Origin: Cycas panzhihuaensis
Lineage: Eukaryota > Cycadophyta
Direction of reading: 5' to 3'
Length of the DNA stretch: 64,000 nt
NCBI GenBank assembly: GCA_023213395.1
Contig: CM041465.1
Span: 8,308,001 to 8,372,000, forward strand
Shown here: positions 23,342-35,379 of the stretch, in pieces
Numbering within the stretch: position 1 is the stretch's first letter
Layout of the letters: every line of letters starts with the position of its first letter
Made by a program: the position numbers and the translations under genes
The notes under the pieces: model-generated
Seen by the model: the letters and a program-made list of their open reading frames with translations, nothing else
Told to the model about the DNA's origin: nothing
Databases searched by the model: none

Positions 23342-25844
23342 GAAATCGTAACGACAGGCGTCTGTGAATAGCCTTGGGAAAGAGAGGGACTTCCAGAGGA
23401 AGGGTCTCCGGAAGAGGGTCAGAAGGAGCGGAAGAACAAGAAGCTCCAGTCGCTTCCTTAGCAGCTTGAGATGGCGTAAGGGCAAAAGTGGGAGTTACTT
23501 CAAGCAACTGGATCACCTTCTTCCCCCTATTCTGGGGTCGTGAAGGTGACGGGGTGCGACGACTAGGAGAACGAGAGGAGGAAGACGAGTTCCGAGCGCC
23601 CTTCCCTTTATCGTGGGAAGGACGGGGATCAGGCGACCTTCCCCGGTTACGGTTGCTCTTAGTTTGGGGGTTGCGATTGCGTTCCCCATATTTAGGGAAC
23701 GGATCCTTGTGAACTGGCTGATCCAAATTAGGCCTTGAGGCCCGTTTGGGGGAAGAATCACGTCGAGGGGCATCCTTTGGATGCTGGGCCCTACAACGTG
23801 AATCGTCGTGGAAGCAATCCCCATGAATGGAGCACCACTTCTTCTTAAGTGGAGGGTCAGACCTTCTCGCTTGAGAGGACTGGGTGTTTCCATTCCTGGG
23901 AAGAGGGGCTTAGGTAGTTTGTTACACTTGTTTGTTAGATGTAGGGGATGAAGGACCTTGAAGCTTGAGTTCCTTCATCGTATGCTCAAATGAGCATATA
24001 GCTGATGTGAGAGGGTCTAAGGTCCTCTCGGTAGGATGAGAGGAAGACCGAGTCGGTTGGGAAGGTTTGTTATCCTTGGTAAGGGGTGGTGCCTCACGAC
24101 GTTGTGAGGGATTAAGAGGTTTCTTGAGACCAGCTTGGATCTCAACAGCCTCCAACGCCAAACACTTGGCGATCGCGGAGTCACACGTGGTTGCCCCCAT
24201 CTTAAGGACTTCCACATGAACTTCGAGACGGAGTGTATTGACGAAAAGGTTTCGCTTTAGCTCCTCGGGCAATGTTGCCTTAGTGGAGTGAAGCAAGTCG
24301 TGGAATCACTGCACAAAGTCACGGTTCATTTCATCGTGACCTTGTTTGAGCGAAAGAAGGGACTTCATTCCGCTCTCGAATGGATGAGCTACATCAAAAT
24401 AGTTGATGAACTCGTCCAGCAATTGCTAGAATGAATGGATGGAATGGGCGGGGAGACGATAGAACCACTTGAGGCGCCGCCACGTAAGGATCATGAGGAG
24501 CAGTTTCATTAAAATGTGGTCATAAGCCCAGTAATCGATGCATGCCATAGAAAAATTATGCACATGCTCCACCGGGTCTTGCCACGAAGTTCCATCGAAT
24601 CTAGGAACTTCAGGGGGATGAGGCAGCAAGTTGGTTCACAACGCCTCAATGGAAAGAGGGGTTGACCTAAAGTCCATGAAGGGGCGTGCCCTTGCCTGAA
24701 CCGTAGGGTCAACGAATGTTGAAGTAGGTAATGCACAAGGAGCGGATGGGGGCGGAACACTCATCCCTCCTTGAGGCACCGCCCCTTGCTGGAAAGAGGC
24801 GTGGGGATAGGCGCCTTGGAAGGGAGTCGGGTTCACTTGCGAAGGCACAATGGATGGGATTGTGTTGGAAGATGGGCAAGATGGATGTGGAACCAGGTTT
24901 TGCCCATATGGGCCACCCATAGGTGGAGCGACCCCATATGGGTGTAGCGGATCTACCCCGTAAACAGGAAGACGGCTTCCTCTACCCTGCCCCCAAGGTT
25001 GAGAAGTATACCCTGGGGGAACATAGAAGGAAGCACCAACGTGTTGGGTTTGAGGGTGTGTGGGAGCAGATCCCACATAGCTAGTGGTTGGAATGCTAGT
25101 AGGACCAATAGGCCTACTAGGAGCAGCATGTGCCACATTAGGGGATGGCACATTGGTTTGGTTTGGAACGGGTATGCTAACCTTCAATTGAGGGAAAGAC
25201 ACACCATGAGGGGATCCCGGAACACTAGGACCCCGATGAGAAATAGAAGGCGCAACACGTGCCCCCACCATGGGAACCAGGAATGAATGGGTCACACGCG
25301 TGGGCATAAAGGGGTTTGTTGTCAAAGGAAGTGTGGATGAGGATTAGGCACGCGGGGGAGGAGCGAAAGAGGAAGAGGCTCCTCCACGAAGAGCACCCTC
25401 AAGCCATCCAGGACGCGGTTGCAAGCATGCCACGCGACGACACTCATTGAGAGCTTCAACTACATCAACAGGAGGAGTCCCTACATACTCGTAAGAGGTA
25501 ATTGGGACCTCGAACAAAGTAGGTTCCTCGAAATGCTCCTCATAAGAGTCGCCAACTTCGTGGTAAGTCTCAAGAGGAATGGGTCCTTCTAAAGCATGGG
25601 TAGAAGGATGGACTTCAAATGAAAGGTGTTGGTCATTTGGGTAATAAAGGGGGTCGTCACCCTCTTGGGTGGACCCAGGAATAGAAGAAGGAAAAGCATG
25701 GGTTTCCAAAGTTGAAGTGTGGTAGGTCCAATCGGCGGAGTATCCCTCCATAGCCAGATCAGAATCTGACGAAGGAAGAGGGTGGTACTCAGGATCCTCT
25801 AACAAGGGAGGTAGACCGCGCAAATGACAGGAAAAGCATCGCAT
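23342..25844 (-). pseudogene. Tat1 gag
   Basis: ATG at 25844 (RCFSCHLRGLPPLLEDPEYH), chosen because Tat2 conserves the same start at 56366. An acidic N-terminal region is followed by a long P/G/Y-rich disordered part (GYTSQPWGQGRGSRLPVYGV). The gag core is VPRFDGTSWQDPVEHVHNFS, DYWAYDHILMKLL, LKWFYRLPAHSI, FINYFDVAHPFESGMKSL. A basic tail carries the knuckle CSIHGDCFHDDSRC, that is C-x2-H-x4-H-x4-C. Four or more stops interrupt the frame (25344, 24636, 24426 among them). Two bases fewer than Tat2 near the end put pol in another frame. Confidence 0.87.
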
Positions 25845-25995
25845 GCAAGATCAACCTACAATGTTAGGGAAAGAGAGGGAATGGTAAAATATATGCGTTG
25901 GGGGCTGCCCAACGCAAGGATCAAAAATAGGTATAAAAAGGACCACAAAAAGGTAGCGAAACCAACGGAAGAGAGCGAGAACTAGCTCCCTTACT
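25845..25995 (-). other. Tat1 leader between PBS and gag
   Basis: About 150 bp of untranslated leader on the minus strand. It contains the possible packaging region; nothing specific is recognisable. Confidence 0.5.
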
Positions 25996-26018
25996 GGCAG
26001 TCCCCAGTATGGTCGCCA
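25996..26018 (-). promoter_or_regulatory. Tat1 primer-binding site
   Basis: The minus strand reads TGGCGACCATACTGGGGACTG one base inside the 5' LTR. It is not the Met-type PBS of the other elements here. The same block, mutated, follows the Tat2 LTR at 56200. The tRNA was not identified; Arg-type primers are known for related Ogre elements. Confidence 0.75.
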
Positions 26019-26019
26019 G

Positions 26020-28608
26020 TGGACGCGCGTCTACGGGATAACTACCTGACTAGTAGGTGTGGAGTGAGTGAGTGGTGAGAATATGGAAGGCGGGACCTAA
26101 AAGGGGGGTAACTATCATGCAGAGCACCCCGTGCGCCGGAGCGCGAGTTCGGGATCTGCAATGGAGTATGGCTACTATTAGGTGGTCCTTCACCACTTCG
26201 AGCAAGGGGTGAAGATGCGTAAGGCAAACCCGGGTTGACCTAGAGACAGGACTCTCCCACCCTTGGGTGGCTAGAAGGGGGGAAGAGAGGACCTAATGGA
26301 GATAGGCTAAGAGTATGCCTACACAACCTAACCAGGTATACAAGTGATGCGGGAGTCAAAGGACTTGTGTGGTTAAGGAGAGGGAAGGAAAGGTAGGGGA
26401 AAGAGGGCTCCTACAATCCTTCCTACGAATGGTAAAGATGTATGTAACAAGACAAATGAATCGCAAACAAATACCAAACCAAATTTCCCCTTTTATCTTT
26501 CAATGTGCTAGTTACTAAGAGCGAAATAAAAGGAGAAAAGAGGTAGCGAGAGGGAGTGAGACGTGCACCTGGGCCGAGGGTGTGCACGACGGAAGCCTTC
26601 TAGAGGAGCACCAAACCACTCCACGCGACGTGCTGGATGCGGGATGTTGCTGCGGGTGAAAGAGGGGGCTTCCTTACCTTCCTCGAAAAATCAAATGCGA
26701 GACCAAAGAAAGAAAGGAAGCGCCAACTAATAAATGAAACAACATAAAAATATGACGCATACAAAGGTGCTTACTGGTAACGAGGCCAACGGGCGATGTT
26801 CTCCGCGCTTCCAAATACCTACAAGCAATAGCGGTCTCTCCTTTCCCGAAGGAAGAACACTAACATGCAATACAAAATTCTAACCATATATGCCTAAATA
26901 ACATAAACGAGAATCTGAATATACATGCGTTAGTGCTAATCCAATAATGAAAGTACCAAAAGAGAGTGACCAAGGTGAAAGTAAATGATTGGGTAAGCCT
27001 CGGAGTGGCCTACCTCCCGCAAATGATGCCCTAACCTCCCCTCAAGAGCCACAAGGCAGCGAGGACAAGGCCAAGAGCAAGGGCTGGAAAATGGCAGCAA
27101 AGGGGCAAACAGAGGCCCAAGAAAACCCATGGCTAACCGGGATGCTATGAGGAGCAAACCGCAAATGGAGGAAGGTGAGACAAAGACTAGCGGTTGGGAC
27201 TTATGAGTGTTGCCCAACCCTGAGCAAAGGGCTCCAAATCAGCGCTGCAACTTGTGACAGCACTGGTTTGGGTGGCCAAAAGAGGGCCTATAAACCCTTG
27301 TTTGCAAGCCAAGGGCAGCACAGGGCGAGAGGGAGGCTTTGGAGGGCTTAGAGCCGCTTAGGGAGCGTGGAAGGTGGTATGGAATCCACCCAGCTCCTCT
27401 CCAAAACCTATGCTACCCCCCAACGCCACTGCCTTGAGCAGCAAACGCAGGCAAGAGGCACAAAAAAGTAGTAGAACAACCCACAAAAAGGATGGGAAAC
27501 TAACTCTCAAGAAACAAGCAAGAGCAAACAAGCTTAAGCATAAATATCACAAGAAAAACCAATATAAAACAAGGAATACCTGAAAAGGGGAGGCAAGGGG
27601 TTTGCCTCATCCAAGAAGCAGTGAAGAGGGGCTAAGAAATCAGCCCAGATCTGAAGTAGGGCAGGTTTGAGACCCTGCTACGGAGATGTGATGGGAAACA
27701 CCTACACTTGGGGCACTTGTGGGCTGCTTGGGCAAAGATCAACTAGAAGCCACTCCAAAGGGGCCCTCTCCAAAGCATTTGAGGGGCTGGGAGAATGTCT
27801 CAGCCACGCCAAAGGAGAGCTGGGCGCTATAGGAGGGGCGCAGGTCTAGTTGCAGTAGCAGACAACAGAGAAGAGTAGAGCTGGAGGATGTTTCCTTAGA
27901 GAGAAATTCCAAAAGTGAGCAAAAAGATCCCAAAAATGAGTAAAAAATGGTTTAAGTACTCAAGCAAAACCCTAAAGCGAGCGATTAGGGCGCGGCTGGG
28001 AGAGAATCAAGGCACGAGCCACGTGGCAGTTTCGTAATAAATGCGAAATTACCACGGCAGATTTTTAAAAACAACCTGAGACAGTCGTACCACCGCAAAT
28101 TTCGCGGTACCGCAGATATTCCGGTGGTACCATGAAAATTTCGGCGGTATGCACCTGGAGCCAAAAATGGGGCCCACCAACCAGTCCAGGCTGGGGGCAG
28201 ATGACCGAAAGGACTAATGGGAAGCTAGAACACCTACCCGGGGGTAAACATGCCAGCAAACGGGTCCAAGGGAGCAAAAGTAGGGCTCGACCGGGGTGGC
28301 AAGTTGACCAAACGATGATGAGTCATCACACGGGCAAAAGTGGCGCAAGCCTAGTGGATCCTGGAGCGAGGAGGGCAGATGCAGGAAGTAATGTGGTCAC
28401 CAGGGTGCCACACTCGCTAGGAGTGTGCCCCTGCTATAGTCGTCATAGGCTAAAATAAGTGTGAACGACTACAAGGTCACCCACAAAGTCATACACATGC
28501 AGATACGCAAGCAAACACCCAATAAAAGAAAGTGATGATAATGCGAGAAACATACCTACACTTACCTGAGTCAGTGGTTCCGTATCCATTCCTGGAAGCC
28601 GGGAAATA
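26020..28608 (-). repeat. Tat1 5' LTR (2.59 kb)
   Basis: Direct repeat of 12040-14591. Minus strand starts TATTTCCCGGC (terminal TG changed to TA) and ends CGCGTCCA. A TATA-like TACTTAAACC is near 27950, giving a predicted start and a very long R-U5 of almost 2 kb. Conserved splice-like signals lie downstream: an acceptor at about 26819-26824 and a donor at about 26769-26777, bounding a 44-nt segment also found in Tat2 and E. Followed by the TSD copy GTAGC (28609-28613). Confidence 0.92.
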
Positions 28609-29400
28609 GTAGCAAAAGGATTCACATAAAGAGAAGGCATTGACTACACTGAAATATTTACTCCTATAACCAAGTGGCCTCCAATCAGAACTCTTATAGC
28701 CTTGGCTGCTCAACAGGGTTGGAAAATCCACCAACTCAATGTTAAGACTGCATTTCTCAATGGGGACCTTAAAGAAGAAATTTACATGGCTCAGCCAGAA
28801 GGATACGAGATTTGTGGTCAGGAGCATAAAGTTTGCAGGCTCAAAAAGTCCTTGTATAGCCTAAAGCAAGCCCCTCGTGCTTGGTTTACCAAGTTCTCTG
28901 AAAGAATAAGGCAACTTGGATATGAGGTTTGTGACTATTAAGATATTAATGAAACATTATTTATTAAGTGCTAAAATGATAAAGTCACTTACCTCTTAAT
29001 CTTTGTGGATGACATACTCATAACAGGGAATAGTGAACAGGTAATCAGTTAGCTGAAGAAGGACCTTGCTAAAACTTTTGAATTGTTTGACCTCAGGTTG
29101 ATGAAGTATTACTTGGGAATTGAAGTAACTCAAAAGGATAGAAAAATCTTTCTCTCCCAAGAAAAATATATCAACGATCTTCTGACAGAGTTTCAGTTGG
29201 AAGGTGCTCGACCAATGGATACACCTATAGAGCCTAATATTAAACTCTTAGTTGATGGTGATAATAGGGAGGTAGACGCAACACTCTATAGGAAACTTGT
29301 AGGTAGTCTCATCTATATTACTAATATAAGGCCAGATATTGCACACTCTATTTGCATTCTTGTAAGATTCATGACAAATCCTAAGAAGAATCATTGGTAA
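28609..29400 (+). pseudogene. C1 reverse transcriptase, main part
   Basis: Continues the frame broken at 12039 with AKGFT, a stop, REGIDYTEIFTP and then LAAQQGWKIHQLNVKTAFLN and GDLKEEIYMAQPEGYE. The KSLYSLKQAPRAWF block follows, then catalytic LIFVDDILITG (about 28998-29028) with both aspartates intact, and LMKYYLGIEV, SLIYITNIRPDIAHSI. Stops at 28939, 28971 and 29048 break it. This is the DNA polymerase of the element, well preserved in sequence compared with C0. Confidence 0.9.
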
Positions 29401-29915
29401 GTCAGAATGTCACAGTGTTGAGGTACCTAAAGACGACTAGCAAATATGGTCTATTGTATGAACCTAATGTAAAATTTAAACTTTATGCATATATAGACTC
29501 AGACTTTACTGAAGATAAAGATACAAGAAGATCTACGTCTGGGTACGTAACATTTCTTAGAACAACACCAATATCATGGAGATCCAGATGGCAGAAGATA
29601 GTTGCAGACTCAACTGCCAAAGCTAAGTACATTGCTACTTTTGAGATAAGTAAGGAGGTGATATGGCTTAGAAAATTATTGAATACATTAAATGCCACCC
29701 AAACAAGTTCTACTAGATTACATATAGATAATCAATCTACAATCCAAATGGCTAAAAATCCTGTATTTCATGATCATACCAAACATATAAGTACAAAAGT
29801 CCACAGTATTAGAGAACTAGTTCATGATGGCATAATTCAACTAGAGTATCACCCCACAGTAGATCAAGTGGCCAATATCTTTACCGAACCACTAAAGAGG
29901 GTGAAGTTTAAATAA
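29394..29915 (+). pseudogene. C1 RNase H
   Basis: 173 open residues starting near TVLRYLKTTSKYGLLYEP. The Copia RNase H motifs are YIDSDFTEDKDTRRSTSGYV (first Asp), DSTAKAKYIATFEISKEVIW (family SSTEAEY, catalytic Glu changed to Lys), LHIDNQSTIQMAKNP (Asp) and KHISTKVHSIRE. A frameshift near 29398 separates it from reverse transcriptase. The end at FTEPLKRVKF is the normal C-terminus. Confidence 0.88.
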
Positions 29916-29991
29916 TTCCGAAAGTAACTCAGCCTTAGGGCCTCCATCTCTGACTGATTAGAGGAGATGACAATAGGACCATCATACTCTG

Positions 29992-30090
29992 TCTCATTCG
30001 TGAAAACCCCTTGTAGGCACGGAAGGACAAGAGTAAGTCTCTACACTATCTCATTCGTGAAAACCCCATGTGGGCGCGAAAGGATAAGGG
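29992..30090. repeat. Tandem duplication in C1 3' untranslated region
   Basis: tctcattcgtgaaaacccc is repeated at 29992 and 30050 with similar following sequence ((t/a)tgt(a/g)gg(c)(a/g)cg-aagga(c)aag). Period about 58 bp. Lies between RNase H and the purine tract. Confidence 0.75.
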
Positions 30091-30375
30091 TTGTATCATT
30101 TTGGAAAATCAAAACCTGTGAAAACTTAAAAGGGCATGGGGGATTACCAAATGGTATATGGAGACTCAATAGATTTTAGCTATAAAATTCATTGTACTAA
30201 TTGGCTATCTGGCTACATTTAAAGAACTACCTGAGCTAGGTTAGTAGATTAGAAAATTTGTAGGTTTTCTTCCCCATGAGGGTTTCCCACAAAAGTGTCA
30301 TAGTAGTTTGTTTTGTAAGAGGCTCAAATGAAGACCTCATAGGATAGAATAAAATAGGATGAAATGACCTACCAT

Positions 30376-30387
30376 TAAGGGGGAGAT
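30376..30387 (+). promoter_or_regulatory. C1 polypurine tract
   Basis: taagggggagat directly before tgaaaagggttaat, the start of the 3' LTR. AAGGGGGAGAT is the usual form in plant Copia elements. Confidence 0.82.
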
Positions 30388-30717
30388 TGAAAAGGGTTAA
30401 TAACATAAGGTCATTACATTAGTTCATTATTTTGAAAAAGGGTCTTAAGTGAACTTTAAATTAAATCACTTAAGTGAAATGCACTTTTATGTGCATTATG
30501 TGTAATTTCATTTCACCTAACTCTAATGCTCCCTCTTTCAATATAAAAGTAAAGCTCAATGGAGGAGATTCATTCTTACCTCCCTATTTTGTGAGAGCTA
30601 CTTTCTTTCTCTCAAGTCTCTCTTGCTCCCATGTTTGCCTTTGTGTTTAGTGTATGGAGATAAAGGATAGATCCACTCTTTTCACTCAATATATTAGAGG
30701 TACTCCTCCTAAGTCTA
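30388..30717 (+). repeat. C1 3' LTR (about 330 bp)
   Basis: Defined on the left by the purine tract and on the right by resumption of the G2 reverse transcriptase and the ATTAA duplication. Contains a TATA box (caatataaaagtaaag, about 30539). No second copy was found at the left end of C1. Confidence 0.7.
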
Positions 30718-30722
30718 ATTAA

Positions 30723-32865
30723 ATCAAAATATCATCAAGATAAATAATAATAAAATCATCAATGAAGAGTCTTAATGCCTCATTCATCAACCTCGTGAAG
30801 GTGATAAGTACCTTGCACAAACTAAATGGCATCACCATCTATTTGAATAACCCTTGCTTTGATTTGAAGGTTGTCTTCAAAGTATCCTCCTTCCAGATTC
30901 AAACTTGATGGTAGCATGATTTTAGGTTCAATTTACTGAAATATCTTGTAAACTATAGTTGGTCCAATAAGTCATCTATCCATGATAGGGGATGTCAATT
31001 CTTTATTGTAATCTTATTTAATACCCAATAGTCAATATACATTATGCAACTTCCATATTTTTTTGGAACCAAAACAATGGGTGAGCTATAAGGAGAATAG
31101 CTTGACTTGATCTCTCTTTGCTCTAAGAGTTCATGCATCTACTTCTTAGTCTCTTCATTCTCCAAAATAGAGTTTTGATAAAGATTAAGATTAAGTAAAG
31201 GTGAATCAGCAACTAACTGGATTTCATACTCAATTTTCCTCATAGGGGCAACCCTTTTAGCTCCTAAAATACCTTGTTATACCTATTCCTCAGGCCTTCA
31301 ATCTATTGCAATTATTTTCTATCTAGTGCCTACATTGAGGACTCTGCTTACTACTTTTCTTTTACCTTTTGCTCCACCATCAATAATATAAGTTTCCTAT
31401 AAATATTAATCAATCTCTTTACTTGTTGAGAGGATACGAGGGAGATCTTCTTCTAAGGTTTTAATGTATTAATCAAGTATACTTTACTGTCATTGATGAG
31501 TCAAATCTTTCTTAGCCTCTTGTGATGAACTCCATCTCTATCATAGAGATATGGATTACTAAACACAACCTAATTACAAACTTGAATTTGCATTAGTGAG
31601 TAATCTAAAATTCTACATCTTTTTGTAGCCATCTCAGAGGATATGGTTTTAGATGTGCATGCATCTTTAATCCTAGATTCTTTACTAATGCCTCTAAGAT
31701 TAAATTCTTTTAGCTTCCTCCATCAAAAGTGGCATCAATCATGCTTTGTTTTACCTAGATTCTCACCATGAAGAGCTCCTCTCTAATGTCTAGATCAACC
31801 TATTGATAACTATTTTTAGGTTCAACATTGGCCATGAATATTAACTTCTTATTAGCTCCTTCAATACTGTAAACATCTTCTTCTCTTGTGGTATTGAGTA
31901 AAGCTTTGCCTTCAATTTTATTTTTACTTTTTCCCTTGTTCTTGGGTTGCTTCTCTGGATGTAAAAACTAATACCTTTTAATGCTATACCTTGCCTACTT
32001 GTAATGCATGTAAGAGACTTTGATCTATGTGGTATTGGATTACTTATTCTTTCCAAAACTCCCAATAGTTGCTGTCCTAGTTTTCCTAAAAAATTCTTTC
32101 CTTGAGGAGGTTTATCATTATCTTCTTAAGGCACAAACCTTTTTCTCTCTATATAAATCTTCTTGTTCCTCTTCTCAATAGCAATCACTTTCTTACTTGC
32201 CTTATAAAGGGTTTTCACTTCAAACAATTAGAGTTTTTATTGAATATATTGGTGTAGACCTTCAATATATTTCAATAGTATATCTTTGTTATTTAATGAA
32301 ATGCCTAACATAACAACTTATTTATGAAGTTCTATTATATAATCTTGGATATTTTAGCCTCTTTCTTTTTTATAATACTACTATTTAATTTATTGTTGTT
32401 CTTCATGCCTAATAGGGTAGAATTGCTTTTTAATAATGGCTTTAAATTATTGCCATATTATCTCAGCTACATCATAGGATTTTAGATATGCATTCCATTA
32501 GACCAATGTATGTTTAAAGAGTTTTAGCTTAACAAAAGTGATCCTCTACTAGTTCTTGTACCCATAAATTTAAAAATGTCTCTAATTGGTCTAGCTAATT
32601 ATCTAGCTTCTTAGCATTTAAAGTTCCATCGTAGATAGACAATTTTAACTTTGCCTCAACCTTGAATAGATGTGCTATTATGGGCTTCTTTAAAGATGAA
32701 TTTTTATCTCTTTCCTCTTCATCTTGCTAGTCATCTACAGGTCCTTCCTAGGTACCTTCACTTATCTCCTCTTTTATTGGTTTATCTTCTTCTTTCTTCT
32801 TGCCTTTAGCTATGGAAGATAATGCACCCTACTGGGATATAAGTTATTCTATAAGTTAAGTCAAT
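30723..32865 (-). pseudogene. G2 gag (C-terminal), protease and N-terminal reverse transcriptase
   Basis: On the minus strand, gag core pieces at about 32170-32660 (KLSIYDGTLNAKKLDN, GLHQYIQ, YKASKKVIAIEKRNKKIYIE) are followed by an open 74-residue stretch at 31841-32065. Protease and reverse transcriptase follow (PIVLVPKKYGSCIMYIDYW at about 31000-31080, ending in IDDFIIIYLDDILI at about 30725-30770). The catalytic YLDD is kept although many stops are present. The other half lies at 5403-7678. Confidence 0.8.
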
Positions 32866-32870
32866 ATTTT

Positions 32871-33319
32871 TGTAGGAAAATAATATAGGCCCAAATGGCT
32901 CTAATACCAAATGTAGGAAAATAATACGATGGAGAATATGAAAGAACATAAACAAATAATCATATATCAATATATCATTGATGCATAAACACAAGAGCTT
33001 TTGTATTCAATCCATTGTTGTAAAGAGAGCATTGCAAATATCTAAAACTAGGCAGTGTCTAAAGACACTAGGGTTACACACCCCTCAAAATATATAGTTT
33101 GGAGGAGGAGGGAAACTCCTCAACCCCTAAAATTTAAATAATAATAAAATAATAAGTTAACTTAACTAAAATAAACTTAACTTAAATTAAATTAAATCAA
33201 ATCAATCTTACCTTATCCTTACCTTCACATGTGAGCACCCACATGTGTAAATTGATGAGAGTGAGGTGTGCACTCCTGGTTGGAAGGTGGGAGTAGGGTG
33301 ATGAGCATTAACCCCAATA
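32871..33319 (-). repeat. C2 3' LTR
   Basis: Begins tgtaggaaaataatatagg and ends attaaccccaata. It matches 38715-39149 throughout (shared: gggaaactcctcaacccct, gtgagcacccacatg). The first about 40 bp contain a partial internal duplication of taggaaaataat. Confidence 0.88.
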
Positions 33320-33599
33320 TTCTCTCCCATAATAGTCATCACGAACAATGTCTTCTCTTTAAACTTATAGAATTTGTACTTGAAAAAAACTTTAAAAATA
33401 TATCTCTTATCTTGATCTTTATTAACTTGCATCAACCTCTTAGCAATATGTGTGTCTTTGCCATTGAATTATGTAACAAATCTGTAAGTAAATGAATATT
33501 GATTGAAATGTGTAAGTATGGCTACAACTTTGACTTTGACTTTTAGAACTCTAACTTTATCTTATAAAAACTTTATGTTGTGAATAACTATCATATCAT

Positions 33600-34031
33600 C
33601 ATATCTCTCCCCTTCAAATGGAGGATTAGGTTCTTGTGCAACAAGATGATCATACATTTGACTTGAATCTTTCTTGGTGTTGTCATTATAATCTGCCTAT
33701 TTTAGCACATGTCTCATATGCTCAATACAATCAATGTTAAATTCATTAAGGGTATCTCCCCCATAAGTAGAAATTAAAATGTCCCACATGTATTTAGAAG
33801 TTGTTAGTTCACAAACTCTAGAAAAGACATTATCATCTATAGTGCAAAATAGTAAAGCTAGGGCTTTATTGTCTTTTTTAATATTTTCCTTAATATTAAC
33901 ATCATATTCATCTTATAAGTAGTTCTAAAGATCATGTGTAATAAAATAATTTTGCATAGTGTTATGCCATAGTGAAAAATTATGGCCATCAAATATAGGA
34001 AATTATATTTGATTAAGATTGATTGCCATTT
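33600..34031 (-). pseudogene. C2 gag (Copia UBN2-type, N-terminal)
   Basis: ATG at 34031: MAINLNQI, a stop, FPIFDGHNFSLWHNTMQNYF, then KALALLFCTIDDNVFSRVCE, TSKYMWDILISTYGGDTLNE and CIEHMRHVLK, the typical Copia gag core. Three stops. After about 140 residues the coding sequence stops and runs within 0.3 kb into the 3' LTR, so zinc knuckle and pol are missing altogether rather than decayed. Confidence 0.82.
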
Positions 34032-35340
34032 TACTAAAAAACTTTAGTACATAAAAAGAATATGCTTTTATCAAGTTAAAAAACTCAATAAATTAATAAA
34101 TATGACAAACTTATAAGATATAATTTCAAATAAAATTTGAATATATCAGTAAATTTTAAATATAACAAAGATCCTCTTAACTAGGTCTAATTGAAACTTT
34201 AATGATGAAAAAATAAAAGGTTCTTAAGATAAACCTGTTAGGATATACTTAAATACTCAAGTTTAGTAGCTTCAAAGCTATACTAAACAATGTCAGAATA
34301 ACGTGAAATTATACCAGTATGAAGATCAACGAAAAAACTATTCAATGGGACTCACTATTTTGAAACTGGGTTCCTACAAGTTAATATTTTAATGAACCAA
34401 ATGTACAATCCTCTTTTGAGGCTTAATGAGAGCCTAAGGCTTAAAATATTATAAAAAATACTAGTAAAAAAATTGTAGAACAATGTAAAATAGTCAAATG
34501 TGGTTTAGATAGTTGTTAAATATATTTTTAGCTCAAAATTTTTGAGAAATAATATATGTAAAATGTGTAATAATGGCAGATTAGAGGCTATTAAGTACCT
34601 CAAATTTGATGGATTTAAAAATTAGAGAAACCACTTTCAAACTTATAAATAATAGTTTCATTTTGAAGAGGAGTGAGTCAACTTTCTAATGAAATTGACA
34701 AATCTAAATTCTAATGTAAAATAGAAAAGTTATAATAAAATTAGCAACAAGTACTTTTATAGTAAAATGTTTAAAAAGTGCTAAAGTGTCACTTTTGTTG
34801 ATTAAAATAATGATTAAAATAAATCCTAAAAAATGAAATGAATAAATGGTGATAAATTTTGTCGAGAGTAGATGATTACAGAGTAGATTTAGGTAGAAAA
34901 TAATCATCCAGTGATAAAAGATAATCTAAAAAAAAAAGGTTTTTATGAAAAAAGTTCAAAATGGCTTTAAAAATGAATGATTGACTTTAATTGACTGAAA
35001 ATGGGTCAAATAAGCTCCAAATAGGTCATATGACTAGTCAAAATCATACCTCAAAAAATTGTAGATACAATGGGATAGGTTTTGTCAAAAATTGTTGACC
35101 TAGTCAAAAATTATGGTAAAAATTTACTAGGTACCCTATGTAAAATGGAAAAAATAAAAAAGAAAAAAAATGTTTATAAAGTTTGTTGGCCCCTTTAATG
35201 ATAAGCTATGGTCACATGAAAAGGTTACATGACTTGGGGCTAAGCTAAAGAGGGGCTAGGGATTTTAAATGCCAGAATTAAAATTTTTATACAATAAAAT
35301 ATAATTAAAAAAAAAACTATATATATAAAAAAATAAAAAA
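34032..35340. other. C2 AT-rich interior without genes
   Basis: Long AT-rich stretch with many A runs, ending in a 60-bp A/T tract (35305-35350). I see no coding signature on either strand. Confidence 0.55.
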
Positions 35341-35379
35341 ATAAAAAAAATTGAATTTGGATTACGCCTCCATATTGCC

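Larger units (their letters stand above)
12040..28608 (-). mobile_element. Tat1: 16.6-kb Ty3/Gypsy Tat-lineage retrotransposon, minus strand
   Basis: Two direct LTRs (12040-14591 and 26020-28608) flank gag (to 25844), pol (to 19185), an antisense gene (16639-18501, plus strand) and a second RNase H (about 15030-15410). The PBS next to the right LTR gives a minus orientation. The target duplication GTAGT/GTAGC (12035-12039 and 28609-28613) sits between codons of the C1 reverse transcriptase. Size, PBS type, CHHC gag knuckle, archaeal-type RNase H and antisense ORF match what is known of the plant Tat lineage. LTRs are nearly identical by eye, so this is the youngest complete insertion here, though gag and pol carry stops. 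Confidence 0.92.
7684..30717 (+). mobile_element. C1: Ty1/Copia retrotransposon, plus strand, split by Tat1
   Basis: Gag, protease, integrase and the start of reverse transcriptase lie at 8822-12039. The rest of reverse transcriptase and RNase H lies at 28614-29915 after the Tat1 insertion, and a purine tract and 3' LTR follow. ATTAA at 7679-7683 and 30718-30722 looks like the target duplication within the G2 reverse transcriptase, whose two halves meet here. The unusual point is that no 5' LTR matching the 3' LTR is present. Sequence from 7684 to 8821 is unrelated to 30388-30717. Confidence 0.75.
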
